A stretch of 58,850 nt of DNA, taken from Sphingomonadaceae bacterium (lineage in GTDB: Bacteria > Pseudomonadota > Alphaproteobacteria > Sphingomonadales > Sphingomonadaceae). A model generated the notes under the pieces. The model saw nothing but the letters and a program-made list of their open reading frames with translations, searched no databases and had not been told where the DNA came from. The stretch is taken from contig CANJBY010000011.1 in assembly GCA_947472735.1 (NCBI GenBank), positions 1 to 58,850 on the forward strand, written 5' to 3'. The position numbers and the translations under genes are program-made. Positions 45,309 through 53,929 of this stretch are shown here, in pieces (the stretch's first letter is position 1; each line of letters starts with the position of its first letter).

Positions 45309-46130
45309 ATGCTCCGGATCGCCATCTGTGCCCCTTCCGCTGCCTTCACCCGGGAGGATGCCGGGCGCGTGACCGATCTGGCGGAGCGCGAATTTCCCGG
45401 GATCGAGCTACACTTTCACCCGCAATGCTTCCTGGTCGACGGCCACTTCGCCGGTCCGGATGCCTTGCGGCGCGCCGCCTTCGTGGAGTGCGCAAACGAC
45501 CCGGCCTTTGATGCAGTCTGGTTTGCCCGGGGCGGGTATGGTTCCAATCGGATTGCCGGAGAGGCAATCGCGCGGCTCGATCACCACGCGCAGGGCAAGG
45601 CTTATCTGGGGTACTCCGACGGCGGCTATCTTCTGGCTGGTCTGTATCGCGCCGGCATCGGCCGGCCGGTGCATGCCCCGATGCCGGCGGACATCCGCCG
45701 CGAGGGCGGGGAAGAGGCGGTGCGGCGCGCGTTGGCCTGGCTTGGTGGAGACTGTTCCGGCGAAGAGCCATCGCGCGATGGACATCCCCGGATCGCGCTC
45801 AACCTCACCACACTGGCGATGCTTTGCGGCACCCCGCTGATGCCGGGTCTGGCCGGGCACGTGGTGATGGTCGAGGAAGTGTCGGAACACCTCTACGCGG
45901 TCGACCGGCTGTTTTTCCATGCGACCGCGCACCTCGGCGGGGTCGCAGGGCTGAGGCTCGGGCGGATCGGCGATGTGCCGGAGAATGACCGACCCTTCGG
46001 CGCCGAACCGATTGAAATCGCCCGCTATTGGTGTGATCGGCATGCGATCCCGTTCCTGGGCGAGGCGGATATCGGGCATGACAGTGCCAACAGGATCGTG
46101 CCGTTCGGGCTTGCCGCGCCGGTTGCGTGA
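45309..46130 (+). CDS. ldcA: L,D-carboxypeptidase (peptidase S66 family)
   Basis: Cleaves the terminal D-Ala from the tetrapeptide of recycled peptidoglycan, feeding Mpl. The 273-residue product has the S66 nucleophile Ser103 in LGYSDGG, after ARGGYGSNR, and the late His in IGHDSANRIVPFG. The ATG at 45309 has AGGAAGGA upstream. It is divergent from mpl with a 52-bp gap and ends near fabD. Confidence 0.9.
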   Translation: MLRIAICAPSAAFTREDAGRVTDLAEREFPGIELHFHPQCFLVDGHFAGPDALRRAAFVECANDPAFDAVWFARGGYGSNRIAGEAIARLDHHAQGKAYLGYSDGGYLLAGLYRAGIGRPVHAPMPADIRREGGEEAVRRALAWLGGDCSGEEPSRDGHPRIALNLTTLAMLCGTPLMPGLAGHVVMVEEVSEHLYAVDRLFFHATAHLGGVAGLRLGRIGDVPENDRPFGAEPIEIARYWCDRHAIPFLGEADIGHDSANRIVPFGLAAPVA

Positions 46131-46162
46131 CAATATCGGCGCGCGCAGAGGAGTTTGAGGAT

Positions 46163-47098
46163 ATGCGCGCATTCGTTTTCCCGGGTCAGGGCAGCCAGAA
46201 GGTCGGCATGGGCGTGGAATTGGCCGCGGCCAGCGCCGTGGCCCGCGAAGTGTTCGAGGAAGTCGATGACGCTCTCGGCCAGAAGCTTTTTGCGATCATG
46301 CGCGAAGGGCCGGAAGAGACCCTGACCCTTACCGAGAATGCCCAGCCCGCGATCATGGCCAATGCCATCGCGGTGCTGCGCGTGCTGGAGAAGGAAGGCG
46401 GAATCGTGCTGGCCGACAAGGCCGATTTCGTCGCCGGACACAGTCTGGGCGAATATTCCGCGCTATGCGCTGCGGGAGCCTTCAGCCTGGCAGACACCGC
46501 GCGCCTGCTCAAGCTGCGCGGCCAGTCCATGCAGGCGGCGGTCCCGGTCGGACTGGGCGCGATGTGCGCCCTGCTTGGCGCGGATATCACCAAGGCGCAG
46601 GCGCTGGCAGATGCGGCGGCTGAAGGAGAGGTCTGCACTGTCGCCAACGACAATGACCCGGGACAAGTCGTGCTTTCGGGCCACCGCGGTGCGATCGAGC
46701 GCGCCATTGCCCTGGTCAAGGAGTTCGAGATCAAGCGCGGCGTGCTGCTGCCGGTCTCCGCCCCGTTTCACTGCCCGCTGATGCAGCCCGCCGCCGATGC
46801 CATGGCCGAGGCGCTGGGCAGGACCCCGCCCGGGGCGTTGCACCTGTCGCTGTTTGCCAATGTCACCGCCGCGGTGGTCAGCGATCCTGGCGAAGTCCAG
46901 CGCCTGCTGGTCGAACAGGTGACAGGCCGAGTCCGCTGGCGCGAAAGCGTAATCGCGATGCAATCCGCCGGGGTGGAACGCTTCGTAGAACTGGGCGGCA
47001 AAGTGCTCGGCCCGATGATCTCGCGCACCGTGAATGATGTAACTGTGACCAGCGTGATCGGCATGGCCGAGATCGAAGCGCTGGTGAAGGAGCTCTGA
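46163..47098 (+). CDS. fabD: Malonyl-CoA:ACP transacylase
   Basis: Transfers malonyl from CoA to acyl carrier protein for fatty acid synthesis. The 311-residue enzyme shows the nucleophile elbow GHSLGEY (Ser94), the PGQGSQ start and the catalytic His in APFHCPLM. TTTGAGG precedes the ATG at 46163. fabG follows after two bases. Confidence 0.96.
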   Translation: MRAFVFPGQGSQKVGMGVELAAASAVAREVFEEVDDALGQKLFAIMREGPEETLTLTENAQPAIMANAIAVLRVLEKEGGIVLADKADFVAGHSLGEYSALCAAGAFSLADTARLLKLRGQSMQAAVPVGLGAMCALLGADITKAQALADAAAEGEVCTVANDNDPGQVVLSGHRGAIERAIALVKEFEIKRGVLLPVSAPFHCPLMQPAADAMAEALGRTPPGALHLSLFANVTAAVVSDPGEVQRLLVEQVTGRVRWRESVIAMQSAGVERFVELGGKVLGPMISRTVNDVTVTSVIGMAEIEALVKEL

Positions 47099-47100
47099 CG

Positions 47101-47865
47101 ATGGAACACCGCCTTTTCGACCTGACCGGTATGACTGCCCTCGTCACCGGCGCCGCCGGCGGCATCGGCTCTGCGATCAGCCACGCGCTCGCCCGGCAGG
47201 GTGCGCGCCTCGCACTTTCGGGGACCAATCCGGCCAAACTCCGCGCCTTCCGCGAGGAGCTTAACGACACCTACGGGCACGATCATGTCGAGATCACGTG
47301 TGATCTCTCCAATACCGAGCAGGTCGAGCATCTCGTCCCGGCCACGGTCGACACGCTCGGCAAGATCGACATCCTGGTCAACAACGCCGGCATCACCCGC
47401 GACAACCTCGCGATGCGGATGAAGGACGAGGAGTGGGACGCGGTGATCCGCATCAACCTGGAGGCCGCCTTCCGCCTGATGCGCGCGGCCTGCAAGCCGA
47501 TGATGAAGGCGCGGCATGGCCGGATCATCAGCATCACCAGTGTGGTCGGCGCGACGGGCAATCCCGGGCAGGTCAACTACGCGGCGGCCAAGGCCGGCCT
47601 GGTCGGCATGTCCAAGTCGCTGGGCCAGGAAGTGGCAAGCCGCGGGATCACCGTGAACTGCGTGGCCCCCGGCTTCATCCGCACCGCGATGACCGAAGTG
47701 CTGCCCGATGCCCAGAAGGACGCGCTCAACGCCCGCATCCCGATGGGACGGATGGGGGAGGGCGAGGACATCGGCGCCGCCGTCGCCTACCTGGCGAGCA
47801 AGGAGGCCGGCTACGTCACCGGCCAGACCCTGCACGTCAACGGCGGCATGGCGATGATAAGCTGA
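47101..47865 (+). CDS. fabG: 3-oxoacyl-ACP reductase
   Basis: NADPH-dependent short-chain dehydrogenase of fatty acid synthesis, 254 residues. The cofactor loop is TGAAGGIGSA, the NNAG strand is LVNNAGITRDN, and the catalytic Ser and YxxxK are in ITSVVGATG and VNYAAAKAG. The ending LHVNGGMAM is typical. It starts three bases after fabD; acpP does not follow. Confidence 0.96.
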   Translation: MEHRLFDLTGMTALVTGAAGGIGSAISHALARQGARLALSGTNPAKLRAFREELNDTYGHDHVEITCDLSNTEQVEHLVPATVDTLGKIDILVNNAGITRDNLAMRMKDEEWDAVIRINLEAAFRLMRAACKPMMKARHGRIISITSVVGATGNPGQVNYAAAKAGLVGMSKSLGQEVASRGITVNCVAPGFIRTAMTEVLPDAQKDALNARIPMGRMGEGEDIGAAVAYLASKEAGYVTGQTLHVNGGMAMIS

Positions 47866-47883
47866 ATTTATCCCCAGTTTCGC

Positions 47884-47897
47884 CCGGACCGGTCCGG
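47884..47897. promoter_or_regulatory. Perfect 14-bp palindrome between fabG and dnaN
   Basis: CCGGACCGGTCCGG is an exact palindrome 18 bases after the fabG stop in the 137-bp gap to dnaN. A TTATCCCCA, one base from a DnaA-box consensus, lies just before it (47868-47876). Either could be an operator in a GC-rich gap or chance. Confidence 0.3.
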
Positions 47898-48002
47898 ATC
47901 GCGCTTGCCCGGTTGACCCCCGGCGTTAAGACAGGCAGTCCGAACTGACGGCGCCCGGGCGATTCCGTTCGCGCGCGTCTATGCGGGGGACACGAGCGTA
48001 CC

Positions 48003-49121
48003 ATGAAGGCCACCATCGAACGCGCGACGCTGCTCAAGTGCCTGTCGCACGTCCAGTCCGTCGTTGAGCGTCGCAACACCATTCCGATCCTGTCGAACGT
48101 GCTGATCGAAGCGGCGTCCGACGGCTCGCTCCGCGTGATGGCGACCGATCTTGACCTGCAGGTGGTCGAGTCAATGAATGCGGTCTCGGTCGAAAGCCCC
48201 GGGGCGATCACCGTTTCTGCGCATTTGCTGTTCGATATCGCGCGCAAGCTGCCTGATGGCAGCCAGGTCAGCCTCGAGACGGCCGACAATCGCATGGCGG
48301 TGAAGGCCGGGCGCAGCCGCTTCTCGCTGCCGACTCTGCCGCGTGACGATTTCCCGGTGATCGTTGAAGGCGAATTGCCGACCAGCTTCGAGCTGCCGGC
48401 CGCAACGCTGGCTCAGCTGATTGACCGCACCCGCTTTGCGATCTCCACCGAAGAGACGCGCTATTACCTCAACGGCATCTTCCTGCATGTCAGCGATGAT
48501 GAGCTGAGAGCCGCCGCAACCGACGGTCACCGTCTCGCCCGTTTCACCCTGGCCCGCCCGTCTGGCGCGGAAGGCATGCCCGACGTGATCGTGCCACGCA
48601 AATGCGTCGCCGAACTGCGCAAATTGCTGGAAGAGGCGCTCGACACCAACGTCGAGGTCGATCTCTCCGCCTCGAAGATCCGCTTCACTCTCGGCGGCGA
48701 GAACGGCGTGGTGCTGACCAGCAAACTGATCGACGGCACATTCCCGGACTACAGCCGGGTCATTCCGACCGGGAACGACAAGCTGCTCAAGCTTGATCCG
48801 CGCAGCTTCTGGGAAGGCGTCGATCGCGTCGCGACCATCGCCACGGAGAAGACCCGTGCGGTCAAGATGGCGCTGGAACACGACAAGGTCACGCTCTCGG
48901 TGACTTCGCCGGACAACGGTACCGCAGCCGAAGAAGTACCGGCGGATTACAGCTCGGCCGGGTTCGAGATTGGCTTCAACGCCAACTACCTCAAGGATAT
49001 TCTCGGCCAGATCGAAGGCGACACGGTTGAGCTGCATCTCGCCGACGCCGGTGCGCCGACCTTGATTCGTCAGGACGAGAAGAGCCCCGCGCTCTACGTC
49101 CTGATGCCCATGCGCGTCTGA
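48003..49121 (+). CDS. dnaN: DNA polymerase III beta sliding clamp
   Basis: The 372-residue ring protein that tethers polymerase III to DNA. It begins MKATIERATLLKCLSHVQSV and ends LYVLMPMRV, the standard termini. Three similar domains are expected at about 1-125, 126-250 and 251-372. It is separated from dnaA, as usual in this group. Confidence 0.97.
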   Translation: MKATIERATLLKCLSHVQSVVERRNTIPILSNVLIEAASDGSLRVMATDLDLQVVESMNAVSVESPGAITVSAHLLFDIARKLPDGSQVSLETADNRMAVKAGRSRFSLPTLPRDDFPVIVEGELPTSFELPAATLAQLIDRTRFAISTEETRYYLNGIFLHVSDDELRAAATDGHRLARFTLARPSGAEGMPDVIVPRKCVAELRKLLEEALDTNVEVDLSASKIRFTLGGENGVVLTSKLIDGTFPDYSRVIPTGNDKLLKLDPRSFWEGVDRVATIATEKTRAVKMALEHDKVTLSVTSPDNGTAAEEVPADYSSAGFEIGFNANYLKDILGQIEGDTVELHLADAGAPTLIRQDEKSPALYVLMPMRV

Positions 49122-49123
49122 TT

Positions 49124-49504
49124 TTGCGCGGGCTCGGCCTGGCGGCACTGCTGCTGCTTGGCGCAGGAACGGCTCAGGCAGAAGAGGCTCCCAGGCTGCC
49201 CGACGCGCCAACCGCCTTGCGCTGCGCGATGTGGTCGGCGATCATGGCGTCGCAGCAAGCCAACGCCGACGATGAGAAGTCGTTCAGCTTCGTAATGACC
49301 TGGTTCGTCGGGCTTTACGAGGGCGCATCCGGCCGCAAGTTCGACGGCTCGGCCACGGAACGGGATATCGCGGAGGCGCAAGATCACATGCCCGAGTTGA
49401 ACGGGATTTGCGTTCCACTGATGCAGGACTTCGGTGAGCGACTGCAAACCTGGGGCGGCCGCGTTGAAGCTGCGGAAGCGGGCAAAGCCAAGCCGGGAAG
49501 CTAG
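49124..49504 (+). CDS. Exported small protein
   Basis: A 126-residue protein with a Sec signal peptide (LGLAALLLLGAGTAQA, cut after AQA) and a compact helical domain with two Cys (LRCAMWS, NGICVPL). No named family is recognised. The frame opens with TTG 49124, two bases after the dnaN stop, suggesting readthrough expression; no ribosome site is obvious. Confidence 0.55.
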   Translation: MRGLGLAALLLLGAGTAQAEEAPRLPDAPTALRCAMWSAIMASQQANADDEKSFSFVMTWFVGLYEGASGRKFDGSATERDIAEAQDHMPELNGICVPLMQDFGERLQTWGGRVEAAEAGKAKPGS

Positions 49505-49513
49505 GCGGCCCGG

Positions 49514-50824
49514 CTAGGGCCGTTTCGCCGCCTCGATCATATCGTCGACCCGCACGAATTTCTCCCGCGGTGAATCCTGCCGGGCGCGCTGGATCTCGGC
49601 CTCGTCGATCTTCTGCCAGTCACGGAATGTCACCACGTCGAGCCCGCGGGACTGCGCCAGCGCATCGAAGCCCGGTCTCCCCGGCTTGCTGGTCCCTTCG
49701 CCGATATCCTCCGCAATCCGCTCGATGATGGCGAAACCGTCGGGGCGATTGGTGCCGATCGTGCCCGATGGTCCGCGCCGCGCCCAGCCGACGCAATAGA
49801 GGCCCGGCAGGATCCGTCCCTCATGATTGGCGAACCGTCCGGCGCTTTCCTCGAACGGGACGCCCGGGATGGGGGAGGTCTGGTAGCCAATGCACGCGAC
49901 GACCAGACTCGCCGGGATCACATAGGTTTCCCCGGTGCCCACCGCGCGCCCGCCCTCCAACCGGGTCCGCTCGATCTCCACGCCCTCGACCTGACTGGTG
50001 CCGAGGATCGCTTTGGGCGCCGCGAAGAAATCGAACTCGATCTCGACCGGTTGTTCCTGGCGATGGGCCTCGGGTATCGCGGCGAAGCTGCGGAGGTGCT
50101 GGACGGACTTGCGCTGGCCCGGTTCGAGCAGGGCATCTTCGCCGTCTTCCGGCAGATCACCCGGGTTCACGCGCGGACAGGCGCGGGCCAGATGGGCGAG
50201 CTCTCCCAGTTCCTTCGGCGTCATTGCGATCTGATGAGGCCCGCGCCGGCCCAGGATCACCACCCGGTCGATCTTCGATCCGGCCAGGATGTCGAGCGCA
50301 TGGGCAACGATGTCGCTGCCGGCAAACTCAGCCCGCGTCTTGGCAAGGATCCGCGTAACGTCGAGCGCAACGTTGCCATTGCCGATGATCACCGCGGTCC
50401 GTCCGGAAAGATCCGGATCAAGCCCAGCGAACTGCGGGTGGCCGTTGTACCAGCCGACGAACTGGGCACTTCCGAACACGTTCGCCAGCTCGGCCCCGGG
50501 GAGGTCGAGCGGCCGGTCGTGCGGTGCCCCGGTGGCGAGCACCACAGCATCGTAAAGCCCTTGCAACTCCGCGATCGAAACATCGCTGCCCACGCTGACG
50601 TTGCCGACGAACCGGACGTTGTCCGAAAGCGCCACGTTTTCATAACGGCGCGACACGCCCTTGATCGACTGATGGTCCGGCGCGACCCCGGTGCGGATCA
50701 GGCCAAAGGGCACAGGCAGGCGATCGAAGATATCGACCCGCACATCCTCACCCCAAAGCTTCTGCGCGGCTTCGGCGGTGTAGTAACCCGCCGGGCCGGA
50801 GCCGATGATCGCGAGATGCCGCAT
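49514..50824 (-). CDS. FprA-type ferredoxin/adrenodoxin NADP+ reductase
   Basis: A 436-residue flavoprotein of the adrenodoxin-reductase family. The FAD loop is IIGSGPAGYYTAEAA, a second dinucleotide loop is VIIGNGNVALDVTRIL, and the family end motif GPSGTIGTNRPDGFAII is present. It passes electrons from NADPH to a [2Fe-2S] ferredoxin, for example for P450 or Fe-S assembly. ATG 50824; no ferredoxin adjoins. Confidence 0.9.
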   Translation of the reverse strand: MRHLAIIGSGPAGYYTAEAAQKLWGEDVRVDIFDRLPVPFGLIRTGVAPDHQSIKGVSRRYENVALSDNVRFVGNVSVGSDVSIAELQGLYDAVVLATGAPHDRPLDLPGAELANVFGSAQFVGWYNGHPQFAGLDPDLSGRTAVIIGNGNVALDVTRILAKTRAEFAGSDIVAHALDILAGSKIDRVVILGRRGPHQIAMTPKELGELAHLARACPRVNPGDLPEDGEDALLEPGQRKSVQHLRSFAAIPEAHRQEQPVEIEFDFFAAPKAILGTSQVEGVEIERTRLEGGRAVGTGETYVIPASLVVACIGYQTSPIPGVPFEESAGRFANHEGRILPGLYCVGWARRGPSGTIGTNRPDGFAIIERIAEDIGEGTSKPGRPGFDALAQSRGLDVVTFRDWQKIDEAEIQRARQDSPREKFVRVDDMIEAAKRP

Positions 50825-51027
50825 GCAGGCCGTCCTCTCTCATCCCCGTCGCGCAATGCAGCACAATAGCATGGCTATCGCCATATCGATCGCAAAAGGA
50901 GTGGGGAAAACAGTCAACGCCGCCGAAGCTGAATTTACATTCCCCACGCCGCAACTTTTCCGGTCCGTTAACCTCTAGCGGCTAGGTATTTCTGCGGTTT
51001 GCAGGGGAATTGTAAGAGTTTGCTCGG

Positions 51028-53232
51028 ATGAGCCGGAACCTGGCCACATTGGGCCGCATCGGAGGTCTGCTGAAAGGCAAGGCCGATCGTAGCGGCGCGC
51101 CTGCTTCGGGGCTGTCCGGCAACGATCGCCGGCTGGCAGTCGAACTGTTCCAGAACTTTGAACAATCAGGCGCGGGCTGGTTCTGGGCCACCGATGCCCA
51201 AGGGCGCCTGTCCTACATCTCCGAGTGCGCAGCGAAGGTTCACGGCGCCGCGGCCGCAGACCTGGTGGGGCAGACATTCCACGCGCTGTTCAAGCTGGAA
51301 AACAATGACGATGGCGGAACCGAGCGAACGCTGCCGCTCATCCTGAGCGCGCACAAGACCTTCGCCGAACTGGTTGTACGCGCAGCCATCGAGGGCGACG
51401 AAATCTGGTGGTCGCTAAGCGGACGTCCGATGTTCGATGCGTCCGGGACATTCCTCGGCTATCGCGGCAACGGCGCCAATGTCACCGAGGTCCGCCGGGC
51501 AAGCCGCGATGCTTCGCGCATGGCGGAGTTCGATTCCCTGACCGGCCTGGCGAATCGCCACCGCATGACCAAGCGGCTCGAAGCCACGCTTACCGCGTTC
51601 CGTACCGCCAAGCGCAGCTGCGCGGTGATGATGCTCGATCTCGACCGCTTCAAGCACGTCAACGACACGCTCGGTCATCCCGCCGGCGATGAGCTGCTGA
51701 AGCAGGTGGCACAGCGGCTTGAGCGGGTTGTCAACGTCAATGGCTGCGAACTGGGCCGGCTGGGCGGCGACGAGTTCCAGATCATTCTTCCCGACCTTGA
51801 TGATCGCGGAAAGCTTGGAGACCTTGCGCGCACCATTATTACCATGCTTTCTCAGCCCTACCAGATCGACGGCTCGCGCTGCATCATCGGGGCTTCGGTC
51901 GGGATCGCGATCGCACCCTATGACGGACTGACCAGCGACGAGCTGATCCGCAACACCGACCTTGCGCTTTATGCCGCCAAGGGCGGCGGGCGCGGCATCT
52001 ACCGCTTCTATTCGCGCGATCTCCACGCCGAGGCCGAACGCCGCCGCCAGGTCGAGGACGATCTTCGCGATGCCTTGGTCCAGGGCCAGATCAAGCTGCA
52101 TTACCAGCCGCTTGTGGGCATCGACAACAACATGGTGGTCGGCTTCGAGGCGCTGATGCGCTGGGATCATCCCGAACTCGGACCGATCTCTCCCGGTGTG
52201 TTCATCCCGATCGCCGAGGAAACCGATCTGATCATCGCGCTGGGCGAGTGGGCGCTGCGCCAGGCCTGTTCGGACATCGTCCAGTGCCCCGGGAACCTGC
52301 GGGTTGCCGTCAACGTGTCACCGCCGCAGTTCCGGAACGCCAATTTCGTGACTGCGGTGACGTCGGCACTCGCCAATTCGGGGCTCCCGCCCGAACGGCT
52401 CGAGCTCGAGCTGACGGAAAGCATCTTCCTCGAGGATGTCGGCGCAGTCGACGAGATGTTCGCCACGCTCAAGAAGATCGGGGTGCGGCTGGCCCTTGAT
52501 GATTTCGGGACCGGCTATTCCTCGCTCGGCTACCTGAAGACCGCGCCGTTCGACAAGATCAAGATCGACCAGAGCTTCATTCGCGGGGCGACCCTGCCGG
52601 GCAACCGCAACTCCGCGATCATCACCGCGATCGTCAGCCTGGCTGAAGCGCTGGGCATGGATACCACAGCGGAAGGGATCGAGGCGCTGGACGAACTGGC
52701 CTTGATGCGGACGCTGAAGGTCAAACAGATCCAGGGCATGGTCTATTCCGGCGCGGTTGCTTTCGAAAATGTTCTGGCCGCCATGTCGTCGGAAGCATGG
52801 ATCATCGAGCCCGACGGCCCGAACCACCAGCGCGCCGAGCGCATGACCATGCTGCGCGAGATCGGGCTAATTCACGAAGATCACCGTTACGATGTGACCA
52901 TGCGCAACCTGTCGGAAACGGGGGCGCTGCTCGAAGGACTTTCCGACGTGCCGGTCGGAACGGACTTCGTGGTCGATTTTGGCGAGGGCCAGCTCGCGGT
53001 CTCCAAGGTGCGCTGGTCGACGAATGTCCAGTTCGGACTGGAGTTCGAAATCCCGCTGATCGATGACGGTGCCGAGGGCCTGTGCACACGCCATCGCGTC
53101 TCGCCTTACATGCTTGCCGCTGCCGGGATGCCGCTTGCTGCCTTACCCCCGGGGCAATATCCGCTGGTCGGTGCCGCTGGCTTCAGTTTCCCGCGTTTCC
53201 ACCAGCCGGGATCACTCAAGGCGCCTCGTTAG
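51028..53232 (+). CDS. PAS-GGDEF-EAL-PilZ cyclic di-GMP protein
   Basis: A 734-residue cytoplasmic protein with four signalling modules. A PAS-like sensor is at about 40-165. A diguanylate cyclase domain has LGGDEF around residue 245; the product-inhibition RxxD site ahead of it is not present (VNGC). A phosphodiesterase domain has FEALMRW near 372 and DDFGTGYSSL. A C-terminal PilZ-like region holds RNLSETGALLEG and LEFE (about 600-700). Intact GGDEF and EAL motifs mean either activity is possible. No membrane segment is seen. Confidence 0.86.
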   Translation: MSRNLATLGRIGGLLKGKADRSGAPASGLSGNDRRLAVELFQNFEQSGAGWFWATDAQGRLSYISECAAKVHGAAAADLVGQTFHALFKLENNDDGGTERTLPLILSAHKTFAELVVRAAIEGDEIWWSLSGRPMFDASGTFLGYRGNGANVTEVRRASRDASRMAEFDSLTGLANRHRMTKRLEATLTAFRTAKRSCAVMMLDLDRFKHVNDTLGHPAGDELLKQVAQRLERVVNVNGCELGRLGGDEFQIILPDLDDRGKLGDLARTIITMLSQPYQIDGSRCIIGASVGIAIAPYDGLTSDELIRNTDLALYAAKGGGRGIYRFYSRDLHAEAERRRQVEDDLRDALVQGQIKLHYQPLVGIDNNMVVGFEALMRWDHPELGPISPGVFIPIAEETDLIIALGEWALRQACSDIVQCPGNLRVAVNVSPPQFRNANFVTAVTSALANSGLPPERLELELTESIFLEDVGAVDEMFATLKKIGVRLALDDFGTGYSSLGYLKTAPFDKIKIDQSFIRGATLPGNRNSAIITAIVSLAEALGMDTTAEGIEALDELALMRTLKVKQIQGMVYSGAVAFENVLAAMSSEAWIIEPDGPNHQRAERMTMLREIGLIHEDHRYDVTMRNLSETGALLEGLSDVPVGTDFVVDFGEGQLAVSKVRWSTNVQFGLEFEIPLIDDGAEGLCTRHRVSPYMLAAAGMPLAALPPGQYPLVGAAGFSFPRFHQPGSLKAPR

Positions 53233-53249
53233 AACCCGCTGCGGCTGCG

Positions 53250-53792
53250 CTAGTTGCCGGACAACGCGGGAATCCAGAAGCGCGTGTGGCACTGCTCGCA
53301 CTTGCCGTCCAATTCGTCCGACACCTGTTCGAACAGCCGGAGATTCCGGTTTTGCGCGGCCAGTTCACCCTCCCTGGCAAACGCCGCCACCCCCAGCGCG
53401 AGGGCCTTGAAGCCGGGGCGGTCTTGCTGGATCAGCGCCTGGACCCGTTTTGCCTGTTGCGGCGTCAGGTCGTCCGGGCCGGTACTAGCCGGGGCGCCGA
53501 CTGCGAGGTGCGGCGCCTGCGCGAGAGTGTTGAGCGTCTCCACCATGTCGTGCGCAGCCGCCTCGGCCCGCGCCCATTCCTGCGGCGAGATGCGGCGTTG
53601 GTCCATCCAGCCGGCTTCATTGAACGCCGCATTGCCGACGGCCCAGAAGCGATCGGCCTGCGGATCAAGCGCGTTGGCCATCACGAGATGGACGTCCAGC
53701 GGCTGCACATCGCCGGGAGCCTTGCTGCAGCTCGCTGCAGCCAGCGCCAGACCCAGAATGACGACCCTGTACCGCCGCCGGATGCTCGCCAT
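53250..53792 (-). CDS. c-type cytochrome lipoprotein
   Basis: A 180-residue periplasmic protein. The signal peptide (VILGLALAAASCS, Cys22) suggests lipid attachment. One haem-binding CEQCH is at about 165-169, near the C-terminus, which fits a cytochrome c' /c556-type four-helix fold. The middle is helical. ATG 53792 has GGGGGAG upstream. It may be in a small electron-transfer or redox-sensing role; no partner is next to it. Confidence 0.78.
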   Translation of the reverse strand: MASIRRRYRVVILGLALAAASCSKAPGDVQPLDVHLVMANALDPQADRFWAVGNAAFNEAGWMDQRRISPQEWARAEAAAHDMVETLNTLAQAPHLAVGAPASTGPDDLTPQQAKRVQALIQQDRPGFKALALGVAAFAREGELAAQNRNLRLFEQVSDELDGKCEQCHTRFWIPALSGN

Positions 53793-53856
53793 GATCTGAA
53801 CTCCCCCCAAAGCGCAGGGCAGTGTCCATCCGTGCGGGGGCGAAGGCAAGACCTAT

Positions 53857-53871
53857 CCGGTCCGGTCCGGT
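53857..53871. repeat. Three tandem CCGGT units ahead of lepA
   Basis: (CCGGT)x3 lies 59 bases before the lepA ATG, in the gap to the divergent cytochrome gene. It recalls the palindromic CCGG/GGTCC elements at 11905 and 47884, but it is short and could be composition. Confidence 0.35.
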
Positions 53872-53929
53872 CGTCCGGCCGCCGTTTGCCATAGATGACA
53901 GGCACCTCCGGCACTGCTAACGGGCCGGG

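Noticed and set aside
50928..50951. AAGCTGAATTTA repeated ahead of the c-di-GMP gene and after fabG
   Set aside because: The shared 12-mer occurs at 47859 (end of fabG) and 50928. It is short and partly coding, so it is consistent with chance.
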